NCBI RefSeq assembly: GCF_014641635.1 | Contig: NZ_BMIC01000010.1 | Span: forward strand, 1 to 34,713 | Direction: 5' to 3' | DNA from: Aquaticitalea lipolytica | Lineage (GTDB): Bacteria > Bacteroidota > Bacteroidia > Flavobacteriales > Flavobacteriaceae | Length of the DNA: 34,713 bases | Part shown: positions 24,820 through 34,448 of the stretch, piece by piece | Numbering within the stretch: position 1 is the stretch's first letter | How the letters are laid out: each line of letters begins with the position of its first letter | Notes under the pieces: model-generated | Database searches by the model: none | What the model saw: the letters and a program-made list of their open reading frames with translations, nothing else | Told to the model about the DNA's origin: nothing | Position numbers and translations under genes: made by a program

Positions 24820-27492
24820 CTAGTTTACACTATCTTTTTTCTTTTTCTTTCCACTTAAAATTCCTCCTAGTACATTTTTTACACCTTCTTTTACTTTGTC
24901 TTTTCCAGGAGTTGTTTTAATTGAGTCGTTTTTCACTTTTGTGGTATCTGTTGACGTTGTTCCGCCAGAAGTATTTGTATTATTACCTCCAGTAAGTCCA
25001 CTTAGTAAATCTTTAATTTTATCTTTTCCTTGCCCAATAAGTTTTTGCTTTTCAATTTCAATAAGCTGTTTCGTTAAATTAGTAACTCCACTTGTTAAAT
25101 CTGTTGACACTTTTGGACTAGTATAAGAACCAGAAATATTAGCTGTTACAGGAATTGTAATTTTATTAACCTCATTATCATTAATTTTTCCGATAAGTCT
25201 ATTTACCTCACTGCCTAAATACTTTGCAGGTACATTAAATACTGCATCATAGGTTAAAGATTTATCAAAACTATGCGAACCAGAAACTGTAATGCCAATA
25301 TCCTTATAAGCTAAATTAAAAGGCTTAACTGTAACTTTTCCGTTATTAAATTCTAAATGTGCTTTTAAATCTTTTAGGTCTAGTTTGTTAAATTCAACAA
25401 AATTTAAAGCGCCTTGTAATTTATTTAGCACTTCACCTTCTTTTGGTTCAATTTTAGTGGTAAGCAATTCAGCAAAAGCGTTACCAGAGATGGTGTTTAA
25501 AACAGGGGAAAATTCTTTATCTAAAACTCCAGACAAATTTATTTTTGTGTTTAATTTTCCTTGAAGTGCTTTTGCAATTGGAGCTATGCTTTGAAACATA
25601 TCTAATCCGTTAAACGATTTAGCAATATCAAAACTATCTGCCGATAAGCTTAAATTAAAAGATGGCGTATCTGTTTTTGTGGTTACATTACCAGAAACAG
25701 CTAAAGCTCCTTCAAATAATTTTGAAGTTAAGTCTTTTAAAGTTGCTTGTTGGTCTTTTATAATAAGTGTTCCTTTTACATCTTTTAAATCTAAATTATC
25801 ATATAAAACAGTACCAACATTAGCATTAATTGTACAATCTAAAAAAGCAGGAATTTTTAAAGATTCTGAACTACTTGTAGTTTTATTTTCAGCAGCAGTT
25901 TTATCTTTCGGAACCATAAAATCACTTAAAGCGAACGTGTTAGAATTAACATTAAAATTACCTTTAAGTGTTTGATCGCTTAATAAAAAGCCTAGCAAAT
26001 TTTGAATAGTTCCATTAGCATTTAAGTCACTTTTTCCAGTTTTTGCACTAAATGTATTTAAAGATACAGTTGCAGGATTAAACGTCATATCTGCTTTAGA
26101 AATATGTATTGGATTGATAATATCTTCCGATGAAAAGATAAAATCGGTAACATTCATTGAACCTGAACTTTTAATGCGCTCAAAAGCATTTGTCTCAATA
26201 GCTTTCATATCAAAAGCAGTATTTATTTTTGCTTTTAAAATTCCGCTTAGTTGATTTTTTAATTCTACAGGATAAGCTTTGGTGATATTTGCTAAGTTTA
26301 AAACGCCATCTATATCAGCATTTACTAGCATATTGCCTGTAATGTTTTTTAATGTTGCCGACGATTTAAAAACGTCATTATCTATTTTAAAATTTAAAGT
26401 GTTTATGGCAACGTAAGTATCTTCAACTTTCCCTGTTTCGTTTTTAATTTCTGTGTCAATAATTATGTTTTCAACACGTTTTGGTAAGTCAGGATATTTA
26501 AAAGATGCATTGTCCGATTTTATGCTGATATCTAAAGTTGGTATAGTTTCATCAGAATACAAACCTTTTATAATTCCGCTAACTTTAAAATCGCCAGTTG
26601 TATTAACATTTTCAATATTTTTTGAATATGCTTCAGGAATTACAGCTAGAAAATCTTTAAAAGAAGAGCCTGGATTCTCAAAACTAATATCGATATCCTG
26701 ACCATTTTCTAAAAGCTGAACATAGCCTTTAAACTCTATTGGTAATTGATTTATAAGTGCTTTATTATCTTTAAATGTGTATTTGCTGTTGTCTAAATCC
26801 ATATCAATCAAAGCATCTAAAGTCACATGATTGTTGTTTAAATATTTAGTGCTATCCATTGTAAAACTCACATTAGCTTCACTTTTAGTATCTAGTTCAG
26901 ATATGTCGCTTGTTATTTTTGCTGTTCCTGTATGGTTTAATTCAGAAATGTGAACAATCATTTTAGATTCTTCATCAATATAAGTTAAGGCACTTTTATT
27001 AATGCTGTATTGGTCAATATCAAACGCAAAACTTGATGATTCACTAGCATTTGGTCGTTCTTTAACAATATCGTAATTAACTATACCAACAGAATTGGTT
27101 TTTAGAGTTAATAAAGCTTCATTTAAAGTAATAGTATTCACTACTATAGCGCCTTCGTCAGCACTTTTAAATAATTCTTTTACAGACATTGAAAATGATA
27201 AACTCTTAGCAGTTGCTAATGTCTCATCTTTAAAAGGTTCGTAATTAGTAATAACCAAGTCGCTTACTTCTACATATGCTTGCGGAAAGCTCTTAAGCAA
27301 ACTTAAACTCACATCGCTAAACTCTACTTTAGCATTTAAATTTTCGTTGATAAATGTTTTTACCATGCCTTTAATTTGCGATTGAAACACAAATGGGACT
27401 GCTATTAATAATAAAACAATTATTAGTAAAGAAATACCTGTGATTTTTAAAAATTTCTTTAGAGTGAATTTTCGTTTTTTTGTAGTATTCAT
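24820..27492 (-). CDS. Large AsmA-like envelope protein
   Basis: 890 residues. One N-terminal membrane anchor (about 14-32, ITGISLLIIVLLLIAVPFVF) followed by AsmA-type sequence: FVFQSQIKGMVKTFINENLNAKVEFSDVSLSLLKSFPQAYVEVSDLVI is the classic start. The rest is long repeating beta structure, consistent with the bridge-like lipid-transfer fold proposed for AsmA/TamB/YhdP proteins. Near the end (about 640-790) is the AsmA C-terminal region with YDAVFNVPAKYLG. The last 60 residues are Lys/Thr/Ser-rich and disordered (GGNNTNTSGGTTSTD). It probably acts in envelope lipid or outer-membrane homeostasis. It lies upstream of rpoD on the same strand with a 168-base gap. Confidence 0.85.
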   Translation of the reverse strand: MNTTKKRKFTLKKFLKITGISLLIIVLLLIAVPFVFQSQIKGMVKTFINENLNAKVEFSDVSLSLLKSFPQAYVEVSDLVITNYEPFKDETLATAKSLSFSMSVKELFKSADEGAIVVNTITLNEALLTLKTNSVGIVNYDIVKERPNASESSSFAFDIDQYSINKSALTYIDEESKMIVHISELNHTGTAKITSDISELDTKSEANVSFTMDSTKYLNNNHVTLDALIDMDLDNSKYTFKDNKALINQLPIEFKGYVQLLENGQDIDISFENPGSSFKDFLAVIPEAYSKNIENVNTTGDFKVSGIIKGLYSDETIPTLDISIKSDNASFKYPDLPKRVENIIIDTEIKNETGKVEDTYVAINTLNFKIDNDVFKSSATLKNITGNMLVNADIDGVLNLANITKAYPVELKNQLSGILKAKINTAFDMKAIETNAFERIKSSGSMNVTDFIFSSEDIINPIHISKADMTFNPATVSLNTFSAKTGKSDLNANGTIQNLLGFLLSDQTLKGNFNVNSNTFALSDFMVPKDKTAAENKTTSSSESLKIPAFLDCTINANVGTVLYDNLDLKDVKGTLIIKDQQATLKDLTSKLFEGALAVSGNVTTKTDTPSFNLSLSADSFDIAKSFNGLDMFQSIAPIAKALQGKLNTKINLSGVLDKEFSPVLNTISGNAFAELLTTKIEPKEGEVLNKLQGALNFVEFNKLDLKDLKAHLEFNNGKVTVKPFNLAYKDIGITVSGSHSFDKSLTYDAVFNVPAKYLGSEVNRLIGKINDNEVNKITIPVTANISGSYTSPKVSTDLTSGVTNLTKQLIEIEKQKLIGQGKDKIKDLLSGLTGGNNTNTSGGTTSTDTTKVKNDSIKTTPGKDKVKEGVKNVLGGILSGKKKKKDSVN

Positions 27493-27585
27493 ACAGATGG
27501 TAAAATTTTAGTTAAGTACTATATATACGCAAAGTTGACAGTAATAGTTGATGAAACGTTAAAGTTTAATAAAACTTTAGCAGTT

Positions 27586-28290
27586 TTAAATAAGTTCAAT
27601 TTCTTCATTTACTTTAAGATTAAATCGCTTTCTAAATAAATATACGCCTAGATATAAAAATGGAGTATCTATTATTGCGATTAACACTTTAAAAAGAAAT
27701 CCAGCAACAAGAAGTCCGTAAAACCTATCCCAAGCAATGATATTAAAACTGCATAAAAGCAATAAAATGGTTAGTGTATCAACAAATTGCGATGTGAATG
27801 TTGAGAAATTATTACGCAACCATAGGTGTTTTCCTTTTGTTAATCGTTTCCAAAAGTGATAAATCTGTATGTCCACAAATTGAGCAAATAAATAGGCTAA
27901 CATACTCGCAAAAACTGCAATCGCAGTATTGCCAAATACTGTCGAAAACATTGAGTCACCAACTGGAGACCAAGATGTTGCAGGAGCATAATTAGATAGT
28001 AATATAATGCCTAACGAAAACAAAGACGCAAAAATTCCAGTTACAACAACTTGGTTGGCTCTTTTTTTGCCATAAATTTCACTTATAAGGTCTGTAATTA
28101 AAAACGTTATTGGATAAGGCAAAATACCTACAGAAATCTCAAAAAGCTTTGCGCCAAATATTTCAACGTCTAAAGGATACCAATAAAAAAATTTCTGAAA
28201 AATAAGATTAGATACTACTAAAGAGGTGATAAACAAAGCAGCCAATAGCAAGTAAATTTTTTGTGCAGCAAGTTTGTCTTTTAATGTCAT
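27586..28290 (-). CDS. Queuosine precursor transporter (YhhQ/VUT family)
   Basis: 234 residues with six hydrophobic segments (about 12-33, 48-68, 80-102, 118-142, 168-190 and 195-222). The motifs LLLAALFITSLVVSNLIFQK, FLITDLISEIYGKKRA and SQFVDTLTIL are those of the YhhQ family, which takes up preQ0/preQ1-type bases for queuosine in tRNA. It is divergent from folK-dNK (69 bases between starts). I see no convincing preQ1 riboswitch upstream. Confidence 0.9.
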   Translation of the reverse strand: MTLKDKLAAQKIYLLLAALFITSLVVSNLIFQKFFYWYPLDVEIFGAKLFEISVGILPYPITFLITDLISEIYGKKRANQVVVTGIFASLFSLGIILLSNYAPATSWSPVGDSMFSTVFGNTAIAVFASMLAYLFAQFVDIQIYHFWKRLTKGKHLWLRNNFSTFTSQFVDTLTILLLLCSFNIIAWDRFYGLLVAGFLFKVLIAIIDTPFLYLGVYLFRKRFNLKVNEEIELI

Positions 28291-28359
28291 AATTGTGAAT
28301 AAATACTTACTGTAAATATAAGATAAAGTGATTTTGTTTTCTTTATTTTGGCATTAATT

Positions 28360-29487
28360 ATGGACCAACCTCATAAAGTTTACATATCACTTGGTAGTAA
28401 TAAAGGCGACAGATTAAAACATCTGCAAGATGCTGTCGATTTAATTTTTGCCAGAATTGGCAAAGTTAATATCATTTCAAAAGTGTATAACACACCTGCT
28501 TTAGGTTTTGAAGGTGACGATTTTTTAAACACTTGCATTTTTATAGAAACCAATTTTTCTTCAGAGCAATTAATTGATGAGTTGCTAACTATTGAGACTA
28601 TTCTTGGTAGAACTAGAGAGAATACAAAAGGGTATCAATCTAGAATTATAGATTTAGATGTGTTGTTTTTTGATGATGAAATTATCAATTCTAAATCACT
28701 AAAAGTGCCACATCCTAAAATGCAAGAACGCAAGTTTGTATTGCAGCCATTGTATGATATTGCTCCAAAACACATTCACCCAAAACTAAATGTAAGTATT
28801 GCCGAATTATTAGAAAATTGCAATGATGATAGCCAAGTTGAGCCATTTCATATTTGGCTTAAAAATCCAACCAAGCAGTTTCATTTTTCTAATTATAATT
28901 ACATCGCTATTGAAGGAAATATAGGAGCAGGAAAAACGAGTTTGGCTAATAAAATTGCACACGATTTTAATGCGAAACTTATTCTAGAACGTTTTGCCGA
29001 CAACCCTTTTTTGCCAAAGTTTTACGAAGAGCCACAACGCTATGCCTTTACTTTAGAAATGTCTTTTCTTGCCGATCGTTACCAGCAAATTAGTGACGAT
29101 TTATCGCAGCTAGATTTGTTTAAAGATTTTATGGTGAGCGATTATGATATTTATAAATCGTTGATTTTCTCAAAAATTACGTTGCCAGAAGATGAGTTTA
29201 AACTCTACAGAAAGCTGTTTTATTTAATGTATAAAGACATTGCAAAACCAGAGTTATATGTGTATTTGTACCAAAATACAGAGCGACTACAAGAAAACAT
29301 TAAAAAACGTGGTAGAGATTACGAGCAAAATATAGATAACGATTATCTCGAAAAAATTAACTCTGGATATTTAGAGTTTTTAAAAAACCAAACAGAACTT
29401 AACGTAAAAATTATTGATATTTCTGATAGAGATTTTGTTGAAAACAGAGCCGATTATTTATGGGTATTGAGGGAGATATCAAATTAA
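28360..29487 (+). CDS. folK: Bifunctional FolK (HPPK) - deoxynucleoside kinase
   Basis: 375 residues from ATG 28360; a TTG four codons earlier (28348) is in frame but gives MALIM and is less likely. Residues 1-~130 are 6-hydroxymethyl-dihydropterin pyrophosphokinase: KVYISLGSNKGDRLKHLQDAV, a GFEGDDFLNTCI block, RIIDLDVLFFDD and HPKMQERKFVLQPL. Residues about 185-375 are a deoxynucleoside kinase: P-loop GNIGAGKTSL, ERFADNPFLPKFYEEP, and KKRGRDYEQNIDNDYL with the lid arginines. The protein thus joins folate synthesis to deoxynucleoside salvage. Similar fusions are annotated in other flavobacteria. No stop or frameshift separates the halves. Confidence 0.93.
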   Translation: MDQPHKVYISLGSNKGDRLKHLQDAVDLIFARIGKVNIISKVYNTPALGFEGDDFLNTCIFIETNFSSEQLIDELLTIETILGRTRENTKGYQSRIIDLDVLFFDDEIINSKSLKVPHPKMQERKFVLQPLYDIAPKHIHPKLNVSIAELLENCNDDSQVEPFHIWLKNPTKQFHFSNYNYIAIEGNIGAGKTSLANKIAHDFNAKLILERFADNPFLPKFYEEPQRYAFTLEMSFLADRYQQISDDLSQLDLFKDFMVSDYDIYKSLIFSKITLPEDEFKLYRKLFYLMYKDIAKPELYVYLYQNTERLQENIKKRGRDYEQNIDNDYLEKINSGYLEFLKNQTELNVKIIDISDRDFVENRADYLWVLREISN

Positions 29488-29733
29488 TCCTTAATATAGA
29501 CAATTATGACTATAGTTATAGTGTTTTAAAAAAAAACAGGAGTTTTATTATAAATCAACTAATTAAATAGTTGTTAAATCTTGAATTTTCATAGTTTATA
29601 TTTATTAGTTTATATAAATAAGTGATGTAAAAGTATAAAATTTGTTTACATATGCAACATAAATTTTTCTTAATTTGGTATAGGAAACTTTTTTATCCTT
29701 TTTTTTAATGTAACAAAAATAACTAAACAAAAA

Positions 29734-30807
29734 TCATTCCTGTTTTTTTGATTCTTCAAATATTTTTTTAATTTCTAAACCTTTGAGAGCTGAATCTTTA
29801 AGTGCTTCGCTGTACAATCCTTTATCTATTTCAAAAGCTTTAGTCAAATTCTCAACTGCTTTATCTTTAAGCTTTGTAATGTATTCATTTTCAGGAGTTT
29901 CTTCAAATTCGAGGAATTCTCTATTATAATTACATGCAAGATTATAATATGCAGGTGCAAATTTTTGCTCTTTAGAAATAAATTCTTTTAACATTTTATT
30001 TGAGTTATCGAAATCCTTTAAATATTTACTTCTTATGAAACAAGCATTTAATAAACTATATTTATCATCTTTATTTTTCAAATATACTGTTTCATAAGCT
30101 TTAGCTGAAGAATCATATTCTTCCATAGCGAAGAGAAATTTCCCCAATCTTTTCGTTAATAAAGGCTCTAAAGTTTCAACACCATTTTTTGAAACAAATT
30201 TTAGAATCTCCTCTTTATCTTCTTTATTAATTTTTGAAAAATCAGAACTCAGCACATTGTTAATATTTAATGGATTAGGATTCATTATATCGTCACTTAA
30301 AATAGAGTCAATATTTTTGTCGTTCTTCACTAATTCTTCAAAAATCGTTGTGACAGATAAAATATAAAATACAATGAAACCCAGAATAAAAAAAATACCT
30401 ATCAAGCAACAAATTATAAATACTTGTGAAAGATTATTTGATAGATAAAGGGATAAATTTGTTACGAAGGATTTTAAGAAAACAAAAATGTCCTTTAATT
30501 CAATTAACGTAACACCAACAATTATTTTAGTTAACCAACTTGTTATTTCTTTCAATGATGAATTTCTTTGATATTTGTTTTGGAATTGGACATTATCATG
30601 GGCCGGAAAACCAAAAAGAAACCCAAGAAAGCTTCCAGTAAAAAAGCTAAACAATTGTAAAAGAATTAACGTTGTGCTAACTCTAGTAAACTCACTAAAA
30701 TTCTTTGTATTCAATGAATATACAATTATCATTATTGATGAGAATAAGAGAATTATACAAGCATAATTAAGATATTTATTGTTGCATATCGATATAAGAT
30801 TTTTCAT
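29734..30807 (-). CDS. Membrane protein with GFLFGFP and WLTKIIVGV motifs and a TPR-like tail
   Basis: 357 residues, no family name known to me. Membrane helices at about 13-31, 44-67 and 124-152. The second ends in GSFLGFLFGFPA. The following segment (83-104) reads NSSLKEITSWLTKIIVGVTL, a pattern I recall from unassigned bacterial membrane proteins of accessory regions. Residues about 200-350 are cytoplasmic helical pairs resembling three or four TPR units (for example EEYDSSAKAYETVY and APAYYNLACNYN). No catalytic motif is visible. It stands alone between folK-dNK and a TrmH-family gene, with 246 and 86 bases of AT-rich non-coding DNA on its sides. Its position suggests an insertion into a conserved neighbourhood. 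A defence or stress role is possible but unsupported. Confidence 0.75.
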   Translation of the reverse strand: MKNLISICNNKYLNYACIILLFSSIMIIVYSLNTKNFSEFTRVSTTLILLQLFSFFTGSFLGFLFGFPAHDNVQFQNKYQRNSSLKEITSWLTKIIVGVTLIELKDIFVFLKSFVTNLSLYLSNNLSQVFIICCLIGIFFILGFIVFYILSVTTIFEELVKNDKNIDSILSDDIMNPNPLNINNVLSSDFSKINKEDKEEILKFVSKNGVETLEPLLTKRLGKFLFAMEEYDSSAKAYETVYLKNKDDKYSLLNACFIRSKYLKDFDNSNKMLKEFISKEQKFAPAYYNLACNYNREFLEFEETPENEYITKLKDKAVENLTKAFEIDKGLYSEALKDSALKGLEIKKIFEESKKQE

Positions 30808-30893
30808 AAAAGACTTTTTTAACAGACACCGTAAAGTATTGGTTAATATGTATATATAATACTAAATGTAGTGTATTTAGGGATAAGTTCAAA

Positions 30894-31427
30894 TTAATTT
30901 TCTTTCATCTTCGCAAACACATCCCAAACTACAACACCACAACTCACAGATATATTAAGCGAATGCTTGGTGCCAAACTGTGGGATTTCTAAAATAATAT
31001 CACTAGCACTAACAACGTTTTGAGCAACACCTTTTACTTCATTACCAAAAACTAAAGCATAAGTTTTATTGGCTTCTGGTTTAAAGTCGTTAAGCATGGT
31101 TGCATTTTCGGCTTGCTCAATAGAAGCCACAATAACATTATCAGATTTTAGTTGTTCAATTAAATCTATTGTGTTTTCAACATATTCCCAAGCCACAGTA
31201 TCTGTACTTCCTAAAGCAGTTTTATGAATATCTTTATGAGGAGGCGTTGCAGTGATACCACACAGATAAATTTTTTCAACCAAAAAAGCATCACTCGTTC
31301 TAAACACAGAGCCTATATTGTTAAGGCTTCGTATATTATCTAAAACAATAATTAATGGTGTTTTTTTAGTGTTTTTAAACTCATCAACACTCAACCTATC
31401 TAATTCGCTATTTTTTAGTTTTCGCAT
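30894..31427 (-). CDS. TrmH/SpoU-family RNA methyltransferase
   Basis: 177 residues. The three SPOUT motifs are present: LDNIRSLNNIGSVFRTSDAF (motif 1, with Asn and Arg), LVFGNEVKGV (motif 2), and IPQFGTKHSLNISVSCGVVVWDV (motif 3). These enzymes use S-adenosylmethionine to methylate a ribose 2'-OH, usually in tRNA or rRNA. The small size means no extra RNA-binding domain, as in TrmH/TrmL-like members; the target nucleotide cannot be told. It is divergent from mutS across a 236-base gap that holds a hairpin repeat. Confidence 0.92.
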   Translation of the reverse strand: MRKLKNSELDRLSVDEFKNTKKTPLIIVLDNIRSLNNIGSVFRTSDAFLVEKIYLCGITATPPHKDIHKTALGSTDTVAWEYVENTIDLIEQLKSDNVIVASIEQAENATMLNDFKPEANKTYALVFGNEVKGVAQNVVSASDIILEIPQFGTKHSLNISVSCGVVVWDVFAKMKEN

Positions 31428-31576
31428 GTTAAAATCTATTAGTAATTGTAGATAACTTATGTGTTTGTTGTTTTAAAAAACATCAAATTATAAGTACTTT
31501 AGCAATCTTAATTTCACTTGTTTTCGATATAATTTGCAAAAGCAAATCACTCAAACAGACATGAAATAATAAAAAA

Positions 31577-31622
31577 TGTCAATTCGAGTATTTTGAATAT
31601 CATTCAAAATGTATCGAGAATC
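31577..31622. repeat. Hairpin intergenic repeat before mutS
   Basis: TGTCAATTCGAG, then a perfect 9-bp stem ATTTTGAAT (31590-31598) / ATTCAAAAT (31602-31610) with a 3-base loop, then GTATCGAGAATC. The self-complementary TCGA boxes at 31584-31587 and 31614-31617 can extend the pairing across a small bulge. The TGTCATTTCGAG...CGAGAATC outline is one I recall as recurring between genes in flavobacteria; it occurs once here. Confidence 0.5.
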
Positions 31623-31663
31623 AATAGATGTAGCAAAAATACTATTTAAAATATACAAAACCA

Positions 31664-34276
31664 TTGGCTAAAAAAGTAAAAAAGGAAACTCCACTAATGA
31701 AACAATACAATGCTATTAAAGCAAAGTATCCTGATGCTTTATTGTTATTTAGAGTTGGAGATTTTTATGAAACCTTTGGTGAAGATGCTGTTAAAGCTTC
31801 TAAAATTTTAGATATTATTTTAACAAAACGTGGTGCTGGTAGTGAAACCGAAACCGAACTGGCTGGTTTTCCACATCATTCATTAAATACGTATCTGCCA
31901 AAGCTAGTTAAAGCTGGTTGTCGTGTTGCTATTTGCGACCAATTGGAAGACCCAAAACAAACCAAAACGATTGTAAAACGTGGTGTTACTGAGCTTGTAA
32001 CTCCTGGAGTAGCGTTAAACGATGATATTTTACATTCTAAAACTAACAATTTTTTAGCAGCTGTATGTTTTGGTAAAAACCTAATTGGTGTTTCTTTTTT
32101 AGATGTGTCAACAGGCGAGTTTTTAATCTCACAAGGCAATGCAGAGTATGTAGATAAATTACTTCAAAATTTCAGACCAAGTGAGGTTTTAATTTCTAAA
32201 CCAAAACGTTTAGAGTTTAATAACACCTTCGGAAACGATTTTCATACATTTTATATGGAGGATTGGGTGTTTCAAGATGATTATGCTAATGAAACATTGC
32301 TGAAACATTTTAATACAAAATCGTTAAAAGGCTTCGGAATTGATGATTTATATGAAGGCATTGTAGCTTCAGGAGCAGCTTTACATTACTTAAGCGAAAC
32401 ACAGCATCATAAATTAAAACATATTACTGCAATTCAGCGTATCACTAAAAACGATCACGTTTGGATGGATAGATTCACAATAAAAAACCTTGAACTTTAC
32501 CAATCATACAACCAGAATGCTGTAACCTTAATTGATGTTATTGATAAAACCATTTCTCCAATGGGAGGACGTTTACTTAAACGATGGTTGGCATTGCCTC
32601 TTATTGATGCGGAAAAAATAAACAAGCGTCACGAAGTGGTTCAGTATTTTATGGATGACGCTATCGTTTTGAAGAAAATTCAGAATCACATCAAGCAAAT
32701 TGGTGATATTGAACGGTTAATTTCAAAAGTTGCAACCGTAAAAATTAGTCCGAGAGAAGTGGTGCAATTAAAAAATGCATTAGAAACCATTGTGCCAATA
32801 AAAGCATTAACACAACAAACCAATAATAAAGCATTACAGCAAATAGGCGAATCTTTAGAGTTATGTGAAGACTTGCGTCAGCGTATTAAAGCGACATTAA
32901 ATGAAGAGGCTCCAGTAAATATTTTAAAAGGAAATACAATTTCTTCCGATTTTTCTGAAGAACTAAAAGAGCTTCGAGCATTATCGACTTCTGGAAAAGA
33001 TTATCTAGATAATATGTTGCAGCGCGAAAGTGAGCGTACAGGAATTACATCACTTAAAATAGCATCTAACAATGTGTTTGGGTATTATATTGAGGTACGT
33101 CATTCTCATAAAGATAAAGTTCCAGCTGAATGGATTCGTAAACAAACTTTAGTGAATGCCGAGCGTTATATTACTGAAGAATTAAAAGAATACGAAACTA
33201 AAATATTAGGTGCCGAAGAACGTATTTTAGCTATAGAGCAGCAATTATTTGCCGAGTTGGTAAGTTGGATAAGTCAGTTTATAAAACCTGTTCAGAAAAA
33301 TTCAGCATTGATTGCCCAATTAGATTGCTTAAGTGGTTTTGCACAATTAGCAAGCGAAAACAATTATACACGACCAGAAATAAACGAAACCTTTGCTTTA
33401 GATATAAAAAAAGGTAGGCATCCAGTAATTGAAAAGCAGTTACCACATGGCGAACCTTACATTGCTAACGATGTGTATTTAGATAGAGACAAGCAACAAA
33501 TAATCATGATTACTGGACCAAATATGTCTGGTAAATCGGCTATTTTACGTCAAACAGCATTGATTGTGTTGCTGGCTCAAATGGGAAGTTTTGTGCCTGC
33601 TGAAGCAGCAAAGGTTGGATTAACAGATAAGATTTTTACTAGAGTAGGTGCAAGTGATAATATCTCAATGGGAGAATCTACGTTTATGGTTGAGATGAAT
33701 GAAACGGCTTCTATTTTAAATAATATTTCAGAGCGTAGTTTGGTATTGTTAGATGAAATAGGTCGTGGTACAAGTACTTATGATGGAATCTCTATTGCTT
33801 GGGCTATTAGTGAGTATTTACATGAGCATCCAAGTAAAGCAAAAACTTTATTTGCAACCCATTATCATGAGTTAAATGAAATGACTGAAACATTTTCACG
33901 TATTAAAAACTTCAATGTTTCTGTAAAAGAATTAAAAGACAATGTGCTTTTTTTACGTAAACTGGTTGAAGGCGGAAGCGAGCATAGTTTCGGAATTCAT
34001 GTTGCTAAAATGGCTGGAATGCCACAGCAAGTCATCCATCGTGCTGAAAAAATATTAAAACAATTAGAAAAATCTCATTCTAGTGAAGAACTTACTGATA
34101 AGGTAAAATCGCTAGATAATGAGATGCAATTGAGCTTTTTTAATTTAGATGATCCTCTTTTAGAGCAGATTAAGGAAGAAATTGTAAACATAGATATCGA
34201 TACATTAACACCAGTTGAGGCCTTAATGAAACTGAATGAAATTAAGCGTATGTTGCTGAAAAAGAAGCGTGCTTAA
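31664..34276 (+). CDS. mutS: DNA mismatch repair protein MutS, TTG start
   Basis: 870 residues. Mismatch recognition domain with [12 protein letters not shown], where Phe34 and Glu36 contact the mispaired base. Connector, lever and clamp domains follow (about 130-560). The ATPase domain has Walker A GPNMSGKS at 618-625, Walker [17 protein letters not shown], and the conserved FATHYHEL. The C-terminus has the helix-turn-helix dimer region ([20 protein letters not shown]). I choose TTG 31664 because [16 protein letters not shown] is the family N-terminus; the next in-frame ATG (31697) would cut off eleven conserved residues. Transcribed towards the tRNA pair. Confidence 0.96.
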   Translation: MAKKVKKETPLMKQYNAIKAKYPDALLLFRVGDFYETFGEDAVKASKILDIILTKRGAGSETETELAGFPHHSLNTYLPKLVKAGCRVAICDQLEDPKQTKTIVKRGVTELVTPGVALNDDILHSKTNNFLAAVCFGKNLIGVSFLDVSTGEFLISQGNAEYVDKLLQNFRPSEVLISKPKRLEFNNTFGNDFHTFYMEDWVFQDDYANETLLKHFNTKSLKGFGIDDLYEGIVASGAALHYLSETQHHKLKHITAIQRITKNDHVWMDRFTIKNLELYQSYNQNAVTLIDVIDKTISPMGGRLLKRWLALPLIDAEKINKRHEVVQYFMDDAIVLKKIQNHIKQIGDIERLISKVATVKISPREVVQLKNALETIVPIKALTQQTNNKALQQIGESLELCEDLRQRIKATLNEEAPVNILKGNTISSDFSEELKELRALSTSGKDYLDNMLQRESERTGITSLKIASNNVFGYYIEVRHSHKDKVPAEWIRKQTLVNAERYITEELKEYETKILGAEERILAIEQQLFAELVSWISQFIKPVQKNSALIAQLDCLSGFAQLASENNYTRPEINETFALDIKKGRHPVIEKQLPHGEPYIANDVYLDRDKQQIIMITGPNMSGKSAILRQTALIVLLAQMGSFVPAEAAKVGLTDKIFTRVGASDNISMGESTFMVEMNETASILNNISERSLVLLDEIGRGTSTYDGISIAWAISEYLHEHPSKAKTLFATHYHELNEMTETFSRIKNFNVSVKELKDNVLFLRKLVEGGSEHSFGIHVAKMAGMPQQVIHRAEKILKQLEKSHSSEELTDKVKSLDNEMQLSFFNLDDPLLEQIKEEIVNIDIDTLTPVEALMKLNEIKRMLLKKKRA

Positions 34277-34304
34277 AAAAAATAAGTTTTTTTCTAAAAA
34301 AGGC

Positions 34305-34334
34305 TTTGGTTTTCTAAGAAATGTATTAAATTTG
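34305..34334 (+). promoter_or_regulatory. Promoter of the tRNA-Gly/tRNA-Leu unit
   Basis: TTTG at 34305-34308, an 18-base spacer and TAAATTTG at 34327-34334, a full match to the Bacteroidota vegetative consensus. tRNA-Gly begins 43 bases beyond the -7 box. Confidence 0.8.
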
Positions 34335-34376
34335 CCCTCGCAATTACAACAAACGTTCATTACAAATTGCTATAAC

Positions 34377-34448
34377 GCGAAAGTAGCTCAGGGGTAGAGC
34401 ATCACCTTGCCAAGGTGAGGGTCGCGGGTTCAAATCCCGTCTTTCGCT
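34377..34448 (+). tRNA. tRNA-Gly (anticodon GCC)
   Basis: 72 bases fold as a cloverleaf: acceptor GCGAAAG (34377-34383) with CTTTCGC (34441-34447), discriminator T, D-arm GCTC..GAGC, anticodon stem CACCT..AGGTG with loop TTGCCAA, and T-arm GCGGG-TTCAAAT-CCCGT. Reads glycine GGC/GGU codons. The 3' CCA is not encoded. Confidence 0.96.

Noticed and set aside
28291-28359. preQ1 riboswitch before the queuosine-precursor transporter
   Set aside because: The 69-base gap lacks a convincing H-type pseudoknot or C-rich loop; no support.
29551-29580. CAACTA/TAGTTG hairpin after folK-dNK as a terminator
   Set aside because: A 6-bp AT-rich stem without a following T-run is too weak to call.
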